Assembly: GCA_002722885.1 (NCBI GenBank)
Contig: PBNE01000004.1
Location: forward strand, 17,567 to 81,566
Length of the DNA stretch: 64,000 bases
Direction of reading: 5' to 3'
Origin: Rhodospirillaceae bacterium
GTDB lineage: Bacteria > Pseudomonadota > Alphaproteobacteria > SP197
Shown here: positions 9,704-18,143 of the stretch, piece by piece
How the letters are laid out: each line of letters opens with the position of its first letter
Numbering within the stretch: the stretch's first letter is position 1
Position numbers and translations under genes: made by a program
The notes under the pieces: generated by a model
The model's database searches: none
Seen by the model: the letters and a program-made list of their open reading frames with translations, nothing else
What the model was told of the DNA's origin: nothing

Positions 9704-10540
9704 ATGGGACGCATCATCTGGCTGGCAAGCTATCCCAAATCCGGCAACACCTGGACACGGATTTTTCTGCTCAACCTCTTCATGAACCCCTCTAAGCCGC
9801 TGTCGATCAACGAGATCGGCGAAATGTCGCCGTCCGATTCCCAGCTCGGCTGGTACACCATGCTCGAAAGCCGTCCGGCAGATCAGTGGAGCCTTCCGGA
9901 GGTTGCCAAGCTACGCCTTCGCGTGCAGGAGGAGATTGCGGGAATAACACCCGACTCAATCTTCGTGAAAACCCATTCGCCTTTGCTGCCCTGGCAGGGT
10001 GTGCCTGCGTTCAACATGAATGTGACCGCCGGCGCCATCTGCATCGTACGCAACCCTCTGGATGTCGTGGCGTCCTATGCCAATCATTCCGGGCTCGATC
10101 TCGACCCCATGATCAGGATCATGGCCGAAAAGGATTACCTCGTGCCGGGTGGAGGCGAGCGGGCGCCTCATCCCATCGGCGACTGGTCCCAGAATGTCGC
10201 GAGCTGGACGGCACGGCCTCATCCCGCCATGCATGTCATGCGCTACGAGGACATGCTCGATGACCCGGTGATGGCTTTCGGCAAGCTGGTCAGGTTCCTG
10301 CGCCTACCCAAGGATCGTGGCAGGCTCGACAAGGCGCTCAAGTTCTCCTCCTTCGACAAAGCCAAAAAGCAGGAAAAGACCAAGGGCTTCAATGAAGCCA
10401 GCAAGCGCGCCAAGGGCTTCTTCCGCAGCGGCAAGGCCGGCGGCTGGCGCACCGAGCTGACCCCCGCTCAGGTGCGTACCGTGGTCAATGCCCACCGAGA
10501 ACAGATGGAACGCTTCGGTTACGTTCCGGAGGGGTATTAG
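9704..10540 (+). CDS. Sulfotransferase family protein, array member 2
   Basis: A 278-residue cytoplasmic sulfotransferase of the PAPS-dependent family. YPKSGNTW occupies residues 10-17, the catalytic His91 is in FVKTH, the 3'-phosphate segment is VRNPLDVVAS, and the C-terminal loop reads FFRSGKAGGWRTELT. It begins two bases after member 1 ends, with AGAAGGAG about 11 bases upstream of its ATG inside the preceding gene. The region between residues 25 and 80, which probably shapes the acceptor pocket, differs strongly from its neighbours, for example MSPSDSQLGWYTMLESRP. Confidence 0.9.
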   Translation: MGRIIWLASYPKSGNTWTRIFLLNLFMNPSKPLSINEIGEMSPSDSQLGWYTMLESRPADQWSLPEVAKLRLRVQEEIAGITPDSIFVKTHSPLLPWQGVPAFNMNVTAGAICIVRNPLDVVASYANHSGLDLDPMIRIMAEKDYLVPGGGERAPHPIGDWSQNVASWTARPHPAMHVMRYEDMLDDPVMAFGKLVRFLRLPKDRGRLDKALKFSSFDKAKKQEKTKGFNEASKRAKGFFRSGKAGGWRTELTPAQVRTVVNAHREQMERFGYVPEGY

Positions 10541-10545
10541 GCGCG

Positions 10546-11388
10546 ATGGGAAAGATTGTCTGGCTCGCCAGCTACCCAAAATCCGGCAACACCTGGATGC
10601 GGGCCTTCCTGCACAACCTGTTCCGCAATCCGGACCGGCCGTTGCCGCTCAACGAACTGGGCGGTGGCAACCTGACGACGGCCGAAACGGCGCTGCACTG
10701 GTACAAGGCGCTCGATCCCCGTCCCCTCAAGGACATCCCGCAGGATGAGCTCGATCAGCTCAGGCTGAAGGTTCACGCTGCCATCGCCGCGTCCGTGCCG
10801 GGCAACATCTTCTGCAAGATTCATGGTGCGGTGTTCGAGCTGCGCGGCACCATGACCGTCAACCTGCAGGCCAGCGCCGGTGCCATCTACCTTGTGCGCA
10901 ATCCGCTCGATGTCGTGCCGTCGTTCGCGAACTTCCAGGGCATCACAACCGATGTAGCGATCACCGCGCTTTCGACAGCCAACTTCGAACTGCCGCGCGA
11001 TGTCGACAATGTCTCGGAGCCCCTGGGAAGCTGGTCCCAGAATGTCGAGAGCTGGACTGGCAAACCCAATTCCGGCCTGCGGGTCGTGCGCTATGAGGAT
11101 ATGCTCGCTTCGCCCGGCAAGACCTTTGCCGGCGTTGCCGATTTTCTCGGTCTGAAGGTGCTGCGACCCAGGCTGGAAAAGGCCCTGCGCCATTCGTCCT
11201 TCAAGGTGTTGCGCAGTCAGGAAGATCGCGACGGTTTTGTCGAACGCTCGCCGGCTCAGGATCGCTTCTTTCGGACAGGGACGTCCGGGCAATGGCGTGA
11301 CGAACTCACAGATGAGCAGGTCGCGCGCATGGTCGAGAACCACCGGGAACAGATGGAACGGTTCGGCTATGTACCCGATGGCTTCTGA
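10546..11388 (+). CDS. Sulfotransferase family protein, array member 3
   Basis: A 280-residue paralogue. YPKSGNTW is at residues 10-17, the probable catalytic His93 lies in FCKIH, the 3'-phosphate segment is VRNPLDVVPS, and the C-terminal loop is FFRTGTSGQWRDELT. The ATG is preceded by GGAGGGG within the end of member 2. It resembles members 4 and 5 most closely (MRAFLHNLFR or similar after the P-loop), which suggests more recent duplication among these three. Substrate unknown. Confidence 0.9.
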   Translation: MGKIVWLASYPKSGNTWMRAFLHNLFRNPDRPLPLNELGGGNLTTAETALHWYKALDPRPLKDIPQDELDQLRLKVHAAIAASVPGNIFCKIHGAVFELRGTMTVNLQASAGAIYLVRNPLDVVPSFANFQGITTDVAITALSTANFELPRDVDNVSEPLGSWSQNVESWTGKPNSGLRVVRYEDMLASPGKTFAGVADFLGLKVLRPRLEKALRHSSFKVLRSQEDRDGFVERSPAQDRFFRTGTSGQWRDELTDEQVARMVENHREQMERFGYVPDGF

Positions 11389-11414
11389 TCACATCAGCCG
11401 TGGAGCGCTTTAGC

Positions 11415-12254
11415 ATGGGCAACATTGTCTGGCTCGCGAGTTACCCGAAATCCGGCAACACCTGGATGCGGGCTTTCCTCCACAATCTTGTCCGTGACGC
11501 TGGTCAACCGGTCGACATCAACCAGATGATCGGTGCCCTGACCCAGGGCGAATCAGCGATTGGCTGGTACCGTGTCCTCAATCCACGGCCTGCTGAGACA
11601 TGGACCGACCTTGAAATGGCACGGATGCGGCCGGCTGTGCACAAGACCATCGCAGCCGGCCAGAACGGCACCGTGTTCTGCAAGATTCACAATCGTCTTG
11701 GCCGTCATCACGGGCAACCCACGGTGAACATGGCCGTCAGTGCCGGCGCGATCTACATCGTGCGCAATCCGCTTGATGTCGTGCTGTCCTTTGCCGACTT
11801 TCAGGGTGTCCCGATCGATGAGGCCATTACCATCATGGCGACACCTGATTTCAGCACCGAACGCAATGAGCGCAATCTGCCGGAGCTTCTTGGAAGCTGG
11901 TCTCAGAATGTCGAAAGCTGGACGGCTGGCGAAGGCAAGGGCCTTTATGTCGTACGCTACGAAGACATGCTCGAGGATCCGATCAAGGCCTTCGGTGCGG
12001 TGACGGCGTTCCTGAATCTCGACTATCCCAAGGTCCGGCTCGACCGCGCTGTGCGCAACGCGTCCTTCAAGGAGCTGCGCAAGCAGGAGGACGAACGCGG
12101 CTTCAACGAACGGCCGGAGCATCAGGAGCGGTTCTTCCGCAAGGGTACGGCAGGCCAGTGGCGCGATGAACTCAGCGACGATCAGGTCGCGAGGATTTGC
12201 GGGGATCACCGCGACCAGATGGCCCGCTTCGGCTATCTTCCCGACGGCCACTGA
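11415..12254 (+). CDS. Sulfotransferase family protein, array member 4
   Basis: A 279-residue paralogue. The ATG at 11415 was preferred over a GTG at 11400 because it gives the conserved MGNIVWLASYPKSG start and has GGAG just upstream. His92 in FCKIH is the probable catalytic base, VRNPLDVVLS is the 3'-phosphate segment, and FFRKGTAGQWRDELS is the C-terminal PAPS loop. It is separated from member 3 by 26 bases. The cytosolic fold and lack of membrane segments are shared by all members. Confidence 0.9.
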   Translation: MGNIVWLASYPKSGNTWMRAFLHNLVRDAGQPVDINQMIGALTQGESAIGWYRVLNPRPAETWTDLEMARMRPAVHKTIAAGQNGTVFCKIHNRLGRHHGQPTVNMAVSAGAIYIVRNPLDVVLSFADFQGVPIDEAITIMATPDFSTERNERNLPELLGSWSQNVESWTAGEGKGLYVVRYEDMLEDPIKAFGAVTAFLNLDYPKVRLDRAVRNASFKELRKQEDERGFNERPEHQERFFRKGTAGQWRDELSDDQVARICGDHRDQMARFGYLPDGH

Positions 12255-12273
12255 CGAACACAAGGAGACGGAC

Positions 12274-13110
12274 GTGGGGCAGATCATCTGGATCGCGAGC
12301 TATCCGAAATCGGGCAACACCTGGACCCGTGCGTTCCTGCACAACCTGTTCCGTGATCCGAAACTATCGTTTAATATCAATGAGATGACGCTTCTCACTG
12401 CGAATGAAGCGGCGGCGTCGAACTTCGCCGAGTTTGACAGCCGTCCTTGGGAGGAGTGGTCGCTCGAGGATGTCGCACGCATCCGCCCCCAGGTTCAGGC
12501 GGCGCTTGCGGGCTCGCGGCTCCACACGATCTTCTGCAAGACACACCTTGCGGTGTTGAAGGTGCGCGACCATCCCACGATCAATCTCAACGTGACGGCT
12601 GGCGCGGTCTATCTCGTGCGCAATCCGCTCGATGTCGCGATCTCCTATGCCAACCATCAGGGTTTGCCGCTTGACCGGCTGATCGAGCTGATGAACCTGC
12701 CCAACTATGAAACGCCGAACATGGAGGGCCTGGTGAACGAACCGATGGGCAGTTGGTCCCAGCATGTCCAGACCTGGACCGCCAACCCCAACCCGGGACT
12801 TCTTGTCATGCGCTACGAGGACATGCTGGCTAGTCCGGTCAAGGCGTTCTCGGACCTTGCGAAGTTTCTCCAGCTCGACGCACCGCGGTCGCGAATCGAA
12901 CGGGCGGTTAAGAACTCGTCGTTCAAGGTGCTGCGCAAGCAGGAGGAGCTTCACGGCTTCCACGAAAAGACCGCGGCCCAGGAGAACTTCTTCCGTTCCG
13001 GCAAGGCCGGTGAATGGAAGGATGTGCTCAGCGAGGAGCAGGTCGCGGCGATCTGCAACGCACACCGTGACCAGATGGCCCGCTTCGGCTATCTGCCCGA
13101 AGGCTTCTGA
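12274..13110 (+). CDS. Sulfotransferase family protein, array member 5
   Basis: A 278-residue paralogue that begins with GTG at 12274. AAGGAG at 12262-12267 is well placed for this start, and the resulting N-terminus MGQIIWIASYPKSG aligns with the other members; the open frame back to 12166 overlaps member 4 and is not needed. His91 in FCKTH is the probable catalytic base, VRNPLDVAIS is the 3'-phosphate segment, and FFRSGKAGEWKDVLS is the C-terminal loop. The acceptor-side region (LTANEAAASNFAEFDSRP) is unlike that of its neighbours. Confidence 0.89.
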   Translation: MGQIIWIASYPKSGNTWTRAFLHNLFRDPKLSFNINEMTLLTANEAAASNFAEFDSRPWEEWSLEDVARIRPQVQAALAGSRLHTIFCKTHLAVLKVRDHPTINLNVTAGAVYLVRNPLDVAISYANHQGLPLDRLIELMNLPNYETPNMEGLVNEPMGSWSQHVQTWTANPNPGLLVMRYEDMLASPVKAFSDLAKFLQLDAPRSRIERAVKNSSFKVLRKQEELHGFHEKTAAQENFFRSGKAGEWKDVLSEEQVAAICNAHRDQMARFGYLPEGF

Positions 13111-13130
13111 GAACCGCACGGAGAGTCCCC

Positions 13131-13973
13131 ATGGGTAAGATCGTCTGGATCGCCAGCTATCCGAAATCCGGCAACACCTGGGTCCGGATCTTCCTGTTCA
13201 ATCTGTTCTTGGAGAGTCCTGAACCGCTGCCGCTGTCTGATGTCAGCCGGATGTCGACCTCCGACACGATCTTGCGCTGGTACAAGGAGGTCGATGACCG
13301 TGACCCGGCGACCTGGACCACCGAGGACATCGCCGACATGCGGCCCAAAGTGCAGCGCCATCTGGCGTCTCTGACCGACGAGCCGATGTTTACCAAGACC
13401 CATGCCGCGTTGGTGCTTATGGCGGGCCGCCAGCCCTTCGATATGGAGGTGACCGCTGCTGCGATCTATCTCGTACGCAACCCGCTTGATGTTGCGGTGT
13501 CCTACGCCAGACATGGCGGTGTTCCGTTCGACGACATCATCCAGGTCATGTCAACACCAAATCACATGCTGCCACGCACCGATGCGCTGGTGGAGTTCGT
13601 GCAGGGCGGCTGGACCCAGCATGTCATGAGCTGGACCCGTGAGCCGAGCCCGGCCATTCATGTCGTGCGCTACGAAGACATGGTCGCCGATCCGATGTCG
13701 GCCTTCGGCGGGATCTGCGCCTTCCTCAGGCTCGAGGTTCCACCGGAGTCTCTTGAACAGGCCATCAGTCATGCCTCGATCGACACGCTACGGCGCCTTG
13801 AGTCTGAACAGGGATTCAACGAACGCAGCGCCAACCAGGAACGGTTCTTCGGTGAAGGCGGCGTCGATTCTTGGCGCGGCGTGTTGAACGATAACCAGGT
13901 GCGCCAGATCGTGAGCCGTCACGGCCGGCAGATGGCCCGCTTCGGTTATGTGCCGGAAAGATTTCAGGCGTGA
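13131..13973 (+). CDS. Sulfotransferase family protein, array member 6 (variant PAPS loop)
   Basis: A 280-residue paralogue with YPKSGNTW at residues 10-17, His91 in FTKTH and VRNPLDVAVS. It stands out in the C-terminal PAPS-binding loop. Where the other members read FFR(x)G(x)(x)(x)W, this one reads FFGEGGVDSWRGVLN, so the conserved basic residue after FF is replaced by Gly. That Arg normally contacts the 3'-phosphate, so cofactor binding may be weaker or different. The reading frame is intact. CGGAGAG precedes the ATG. Confidence 0.88.
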   Translation: MGKIVWIASYPKSGNTWVRIFLFNLFLESPEPLPLSDVSRMSTSDTILRWYKEVDDRDPATWTTEDIADMRPKVQRHLASLTDEPMFTKTHAALVLMAGRQPFDMEVTAAAIYLVRNPLDVAVSYARHGGVPFDDIIQVMSTPNHMLPRTDALVEFVQGGWTQHVMSWTREPSPAIHVVRYEDMVADPMSAFGGICAFLRLEVPPESLEQAISHASIDTLRRLESEQGFNERSANQERFFGEGGVDSWRGVLNDNQVRQIVSRHGRQMARFGYVPERFQA

Positions 13974-13976
13974 GCC

Positions 13977-14816
13977 ATGGGCAAGATCTTGTGGCTCACC
14001 AGTTATCCGAAATCGGGCAACACCTGGGTCCGTCTGTTTCTTGCCAATCTGTTCAAGGGAGACAGGGCATCCCCTGTCGCTCTGAACAGGATCGGCGAAG
14101 CGACCCTCGCCGAACCCGGAACGGCCGGCTTCGCGCTGTTCGACAAACGTCCGTGGCAGGACTGGTCGGTTGAGGATATTGCCCGGTTGCGACCACAGGT
14201 GCAGGAACGCATCGCATCGACCGGCGACGGGGTCGTGCCGGTCAAGACCCACAACGCCTTCGTTCTGGTCAGGGGCACATCCGTCATCAACATGGCCGTC
14301 ACGGCAGGCGCGGTCTATGTCGTGCGCAACCCGCTCGATGTCGCCGTCTCCTATGCCCATCATCAGGGCAGTGACATCGATGCCATCATTGACATCATGG
14401 CCCAGTCGATGTTTCGGACACCGACCAACGGGACCAATGTCTATGAGGTCATGGGCAACTGGTCCGAACATGTCGCGAGCTGGACCGCCAGCCAGAGCCC
14501 GATGATTCACATCATGCGTTACGAGGACATGTTGGCTAACCCGCACGGCGTGTTTGCCGGCCTGGCCGGGTTCATGCGCACTGGCGCCGACGAGGCCGCG
14601 GTCAAACGGGCCGTCGACATGAGCGCCTTCGATACGGTCAGCCGGCAGGAGGCGTCCGAGGGGTTCGCCGAGCGCACGCCCGCTCAGGATCGGTTCTTCC
14701 GCGCTGGCCGTGCCGAACAATGGCGCGACGTGTTGAGCGAGGATCAGATCGGCCGCATCGTCGAGACCCACCGTGAGCAGATGGCACGTTACGACTATGT
14801 GCCCGAAGGTTACTGA
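13977..14816 (+). CDS. Sulfotransferase family protein, array member 7
   Basis: A 279-residue paralogue starting three bases after member 6. YPKSGNTW is at residues 10-17, the probable catalytic His92 is in PVKTH, VRNPLDVAVS is the 3'-phosphate segment, and the C-terminal loop is FFRAGRAEQWRDVLS, with Glu in place of the usual Gly. The N-terminal third is distinctive (FLANLFKGDRASPVALNRIG). No obvious Shine-Dalgarno sequence stands before the ATG, so translation may depend on coupling to member 6. Confidence 0.88.
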   Translation: MGKILWLTSYPKSGNTWVRLFLANLFKGDRASPVALNRIGEATLAEPGTAGFALFDKRPWQDWSVEDIARLRPQVQERIASTGDGVVPVKTHNAFVLVRGTSVINMAVTAGAVYVVRNPLDVAVSYAHHQGSDIDAIIDIMAQSMFRTPTNGTNVYEVMGNWSEHVASWTASQSPMIHIMRYEDMLANPHGVFAGLAGFMRTGADEAAVKRAVDMSAFDTVSRQEASEGFAERTPAQDRFFRAGRAEQWRDVLSEDQIGRIVETHREQMARYDYVPEGY

Positions 14817-14818
14817 TC

Positions 14819-15658
14819 ATGGGCCGGATCCTGTGGCTGGCTAGCTTTCCGAAGTCCGGAAACACCTGGATGCGGGCCTTCCTGCACAACCTGATTCACG
14901 ACCGCGGTGGCTCGCTCGACGTCAACGCGATCTCGGCGACGGCTCTGCTTGACGCCGGCAAACGCTACTACACCCCTTTCACGGACAAGGACCCCGGCGA
15001 GCTCAGCCGGGAGGAGGTCGCCGCCTTGCGCCCGAAGGTTCAGGCGGCAATGGCGCGGAGTTCGTCGGGAACGGTCTTCGTGAAAACCCACACCACACTC
15101 ACCATGCTGGCCGGTTACCCCAGCCATGACCCCGACCTGATGGCGGGCGCGGTCTACATGGTGCGCGACCCGCGCGATGTCGCCGTCAGCTATGCCGATC
15201 ATCTGGGCATCACACTCGACGCCGCAATCGCCGCGATGGGCCAGGAGAATGGACAGACCGATGCGACCGACAAGGGTGTGACCGAGTTCATCGGAAGCTG
15301 GAGCCAGAACGTCACAAGCTGGGTCAGCCAGGAGGGCCCCACGGTTCTGGTCGTGCGCTACGAGGACATGCTGGCCACGCCCAAGACGACATTCGGACGT
15401 GTGGTCAAGTTCCTGCATCTCCAGCGGACACCGCATATGGTCAGGAAAGCGATCGAAAACACACGCTTCGACAAGCTCGCTCGCCAGGAAACCAAGACCG
15501 GGTTCGGGGAGCGTTCGCCGAAACAGGAAAAGTTCTTTCGCCGTGGCCGCTCGGGCGGCTGGCGCGCCATCCTGAGTGAGGCACAGGTGCAGCAGATCGA
15601 ACAGGATCACGGCGCGCTGATGCGCCACTTCGGTTATCTCGGGGAACAGTCGACATGA
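14819..15658 (+). CDS. Sulfotransferase family protein, array member 8
   Basis: Last and most divergent paralogue, 279 residues. The P-loop is FPKSGNTW rather than YPKSGNTW, and the 3'-phosphate segment is VRDPRDVAVS, which is the canonical form seen in many other sulfotransferases, whereas members 1-7 have RNPLDV. His91 is in FVKTH and the C-terminal loop is FFRRGRSGGWRAILS. Its stop overlaps the yggS start as ATGA, so the array runs directly into housekeeping genes. It may represent the ancestral copy or a separately acquired member. Confidence 0.89.
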   Translation: MGRILWLASFPKSGNTWMRAFLHNLIHDRGGSLDVNAISATALLDAGKRYYTPFTDKDPGELSREEVAALRPKVQAAMARSSSGTVFVKTHTTLTMLAGYPSHDPDLMAGAVYMVRDPRDVAVSYADHLGITLDAAIAAMGQENGQTDATDKGVTEFIGSWSQNVTSWVSQEGPTVLVVRYEDMLATPKTTFGRVVKFLHLQRTPHMVRKAIENTRFDKLARQETKTGFGERSPKQEKFFRRGRSGGWRAILSEAQVQQIEQDHGALMRHFGYLGEQST

Positions 15659-16335
15659 GCGATGTGGATGTGGCCGCAAACCTCAAGGCCGTGACAGACG
15701 AGATTGCGGCAGCGGCCGAACAAGTAGACCGCGCCTCCGACGCGGTCACGCTGGTTGCCGTCTCCAAGACCCACGATGCCGATCACATCAGGCCCGCGCT
15801 CGATGCCGGGCACCGTGTCTTCGGTGAGAACCGCGTGCAGGAGGCCCAGGGCAAATGGCCTAGCCTCAAGGACGACTTCAACGCTGTCGAACTTCATTTG
15901 ATTGGTCCGCTGCAAACCAACAAGGCCGACGATGCCGTTGCCCTGTTCGATATCATCGAAACCGTCGACCGCCCGAAGCTGATCAGGGCCCTGGTCAAGG
16001 CCATCGACAAGATCGGTCGCAGGCCTGGTTGTTTCATTCAGGTCAACACCGGTGAAGAGGAACAGAAGGCGGGCTGTCTGCCCGACGACACCGACGCCCT
16101 GGTGGCCCAGGCGCGGGAGGCGGGGCTGGAGGTTTTGGGCCTGATGTGCATCCCACCGTTAGACGAGGAACCTTCGTTGCACTTCGCCCTGCTGGCGGAC
16201 CTCGCCAAACGCAACGGCCTCAATCAGCTTTCCATGGGCATGTCCGGCGACTACGAAACCGCCGTGACTTTCGGCGCGACCCATGTGCGCGTTGGCACCG
16301 CGATCTTCGGCACCAGGCCCAAACCGGTCGCTTGA
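15655..16335 (+). CDS. PLP homeostasis protein, YggS/PLPBP family
   Basis: A 226-residue single-domain PLP-binding protein (fold type III, alanine-racemase-like barrel). The PLP lysine is Lys38 in VAVSKTH, and the conserved segments FGENRVQEA, HLIGPLQTNK and LSMGMSGDYETAV are all present. YggS proteins buffer free pyridoxal phosphate and affect amino-acid homeostasis. The ATG overlaps the stop of sulfotransferase 8, so it is probably co-transcribed with at least the end of the array. trpS follows after 53 bases. Confidence 0.95.
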   Translation: MSDVDVAANLKAVTDEIAAAAEQVDRASDAVTLVAVSKTHDADHIRPALDAGHRVFGENRVQEAQGKWPSLKDDFNAVELHLIGPLQTNKADDAVALFDIIETVDRPKLIRALVKAIDKIGRRPGCFIQVNTGEEEQKAGCLPDDTDALVAQAREAGLEVLGLMCIPPLDEEPSLHFALLADLAKRNGLNQLSMGMSGDYETAVTFGATHVRVGTAIFGTRPKPVA

Positions 16336-16388
16336 CCCCTTTGGCGGCGCGCGCGATAACCCGCCGTCCCTGACATGGAGTGGTCCCG

Positions 16389-17381
16389 ATGAATCGGGTG
16401 TTTTCCGGCATTCAGCCGACCGGCAGCCTTCACCTCGGCAACTACCTCGGTGCGCTCAAGCGCTTCGTGGAGATGCAGGAGGACTATGAGTGCATCTATT
16501 GCATCGTCGATCTGCACGCCATCACGATGCCCTACGACCCGGCGGAATTGCGCGCCAACACACGTGAGGTCACCGCCGGCTTTCTGGCCTCGGGCCTCGA
16601 CCCCGCACGCTGCATCATCTTCAACCAGAGCCAGTGTGCGATGCACACGCGCCTGTCGTGGATGTTGTCGTGCATGACACCGCTGGGCTGGCTCAACCGC
16701 ATGACCCAGTTCAAGGAGAAGGCGGGCAAGAAGCGCGACAACGCCAGCCTCGGGCTCTACGGCTATCCTGTGCTGCAGGCCGCGGATATCATCGGCTACC
16801 ACGCCACGCACGTTCCGGTGGGCGAGGACCAGAAACAGCATCTCGAACTCTCCCGTGATATCGCCGGTGCCTTCAACCATCAGTTCGGGGTCGATTTCTT
16901 TCCGCTGCCTGAGCCCGTCATCACCGGCGAGGCGACGCGCGTGATGAGCCTGCGTGACGGCACCAACAAGATGTCGAAGTCCGAGCAGAGCGACTACTCG
17001 CGGATCAATCTCAACGACGACCGTGACACCATCGCCCTGAAGTTCCGCAAGGCCCGCACCGACAGCGAACCCGGTGTGACCTATGACGCGGAGAACAGGC
17101 CCGAGGCTTCGAACCTGATCACGATCTATTCGGCGTTGTCCGACAGCAACCGGCAGGCCGTGGTTGATGAGTTCGCCAGCGCCCAGTTCAGTGACTTCAA
17201 GAAGGCGCTCACCGAACTCGCGGTCGAAAAGCTCGGCCCGGTCGGCGAGGAGATGAAGCGGCTGATGGCCGATCCCGGCTATGTCGATAGTGTCCTGAAA
17301 GACGGTGCGGAGCGAGCTAGTGCGATTGCCATGCCGATCCAGGCCGAGGTCGAGGAGATCATGGGCTTTCTGAAGCCCTGA
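16389..17381 (+). CDS. trpS: Tryptophanyl-tRNA synthetase (TrpS)
   Basis: A 330-residue class I synthetase that charges tRNA-Trp. The N-terminus [20 protein letters not shown] carries the HIGH-equivalent at residues 15-18, and KMSKS starts at residue 194 ([13 protein letters not shown]). The ATG at 16389 has GGAG eight bases upstream; a GTG at 16380 would add three residues and lies inside that Shine-Dalgarno sequence. The gene converges on trmB, and a perfect palindrome fills the gap. Confidence 0.97.
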   Translation: MNRVFSGIQPTGSLHLGNYLGALKRFVEMQEDYECIYCIVDLHAITMPYDPAELRANTREVTAGFLASGLDPARCIIFNQSQCAMHTRLSWMLSCMTPLGWLNRMTQFKEKAGKKRDNASLGLYGYPVLQAADIIGYHATHVPVGEDQKQHLELSRDIAGAFNHQFGVDFFPLPEPVITGEATRVMSLRDGTNKMSKSEQSDYSRINLNDDRDTIALKFRKARTDSEPGVTYDAENRPEASNLITIYSALSDSNRQAVVDEFASAQFSDFKKALTELAVEKLGPVGEEMKRLMADPGYVDSVLKDGAERASAIAMPIQAEVEEIMGFLKP

Positions 17382-17403
17382 CGGGATCGACCAACTCAAA
17401 AGC

Positions 17404-17434
17404 GTGTCATCCCGGCCATGAGCCGGGATGACAC
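17404..17434. repeat. Perfect palindrome between convergent trpS and trmB
   Basis: GTGTCATCCCGGC at 17404-17416 is exactly repeated inverted at 17422-17434 around a five-base loop. The position between two convergent stops suggests a bidirectional terminator, although no T-tract follows on either strand. The core TGTCATCCCGG resembles palindromic extragenic repeats common in some alphaproteobacteria, so it may be one copy of a dispersed family. Confidence 0.75.
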
Positions 17435-17438
17435 GGGT

Positions 17439-18143
17439 CTACTGAGATGTACCCCGCGCCTTCCGCCGAAAAGTCAGGAACACCGGCGTGCGCCCGGCTT
17501 CGATGGCCTTGGCCTCGTAGCGGGTGCCGGGCCAGTCACGGGTCCTGCTGCGCCAGTCACCCGGGCGCCGCGCCGTCCAGGTGAGATCAGGATGCGGCCA
17601 GACGGCCGCCATCATCCAGCGAGCGTAGTCCATGATGTCGGTCGCCAGGCGCAGTTCGCCGCCATCGACCAGAAGGTCGGCGAAGCGGTTAGCCGACCAG
17701 TGGTTCACGATGCGTCGTTTGTGATGGCGCGCCTTGGGCCAAGGGTCCGGAAACAGAACGAAGATGCGTTCTAGACTGGTCGGCGGCAGGGCGTCGAGAA
17801 GAGGCCGGACGTCGCCGTCGATGATGCGGACATTGCCAAGGCCGCTGTCGTCGACATGGGCCAGAAGCGAGGCGACACCGTTGAGAAAGGGCTCGGCCCC
17901 GATCACCGTGACATCGGGATGGTGTTCGGCCTGCCAGGCAAGATGTTCGCCACCCCCGAAGCCGACCTCGAGCCACAGCCGGTCGCGGGCAGGTTCAACA
18001 CCTTTCAGATCGACGGTTCCATCGGCGGCGACGACCGGACGCAGCAACGGCAGGCGCTCGTCAACGAGAGCCTGCCGTCGTGCGGACAGATCGTGGCCCT
18101 TGCGCCGGCCATAGAGCCGGCGATCAGCCTCAGGCGCAGGCAA
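17439..18143 (-). CDS. trmB: tRNA (guanine-N7-)-methyltransferase TrmB
   Basis: TrmB makes m7G46 in tRNA using SAM. The 234-residue protein shows RLYGRRKGH near the N-terminus, the SAM loop [11 protein letters not shown], the catalytic-region motif [17 protein letters not shown] and the late GTRYEAKA segment. The only in-frame start before this core is TTG at 18143, inside the end of metK (stop at 18130), an overlap of 14 bases. It is the distal gene of metK-trmB, an order found in many alphaproteobacteria. Confidence 0.93.
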   Translation of the reverse strand: MPAPEADRRLYGRRKGHDLSARRQALVDERLPLLRPVVAADGTVDLKGVEPARDRLWLEVGFGGGEHLAWQAEHHPDVTVIGAEPFLNGVASLLAHVDDSGLGNVRIIDGDVRPLLDALPPTSLERIFVLFPDPWPKARHHKRRIVNHWSANRFADLLVDGGELRLATDIMDYARWMMAAVWPHPDLTWTARRPGDWRSRTRDWPGTRYEAKAIEAGRTPVFLTFRRKARGTSQ

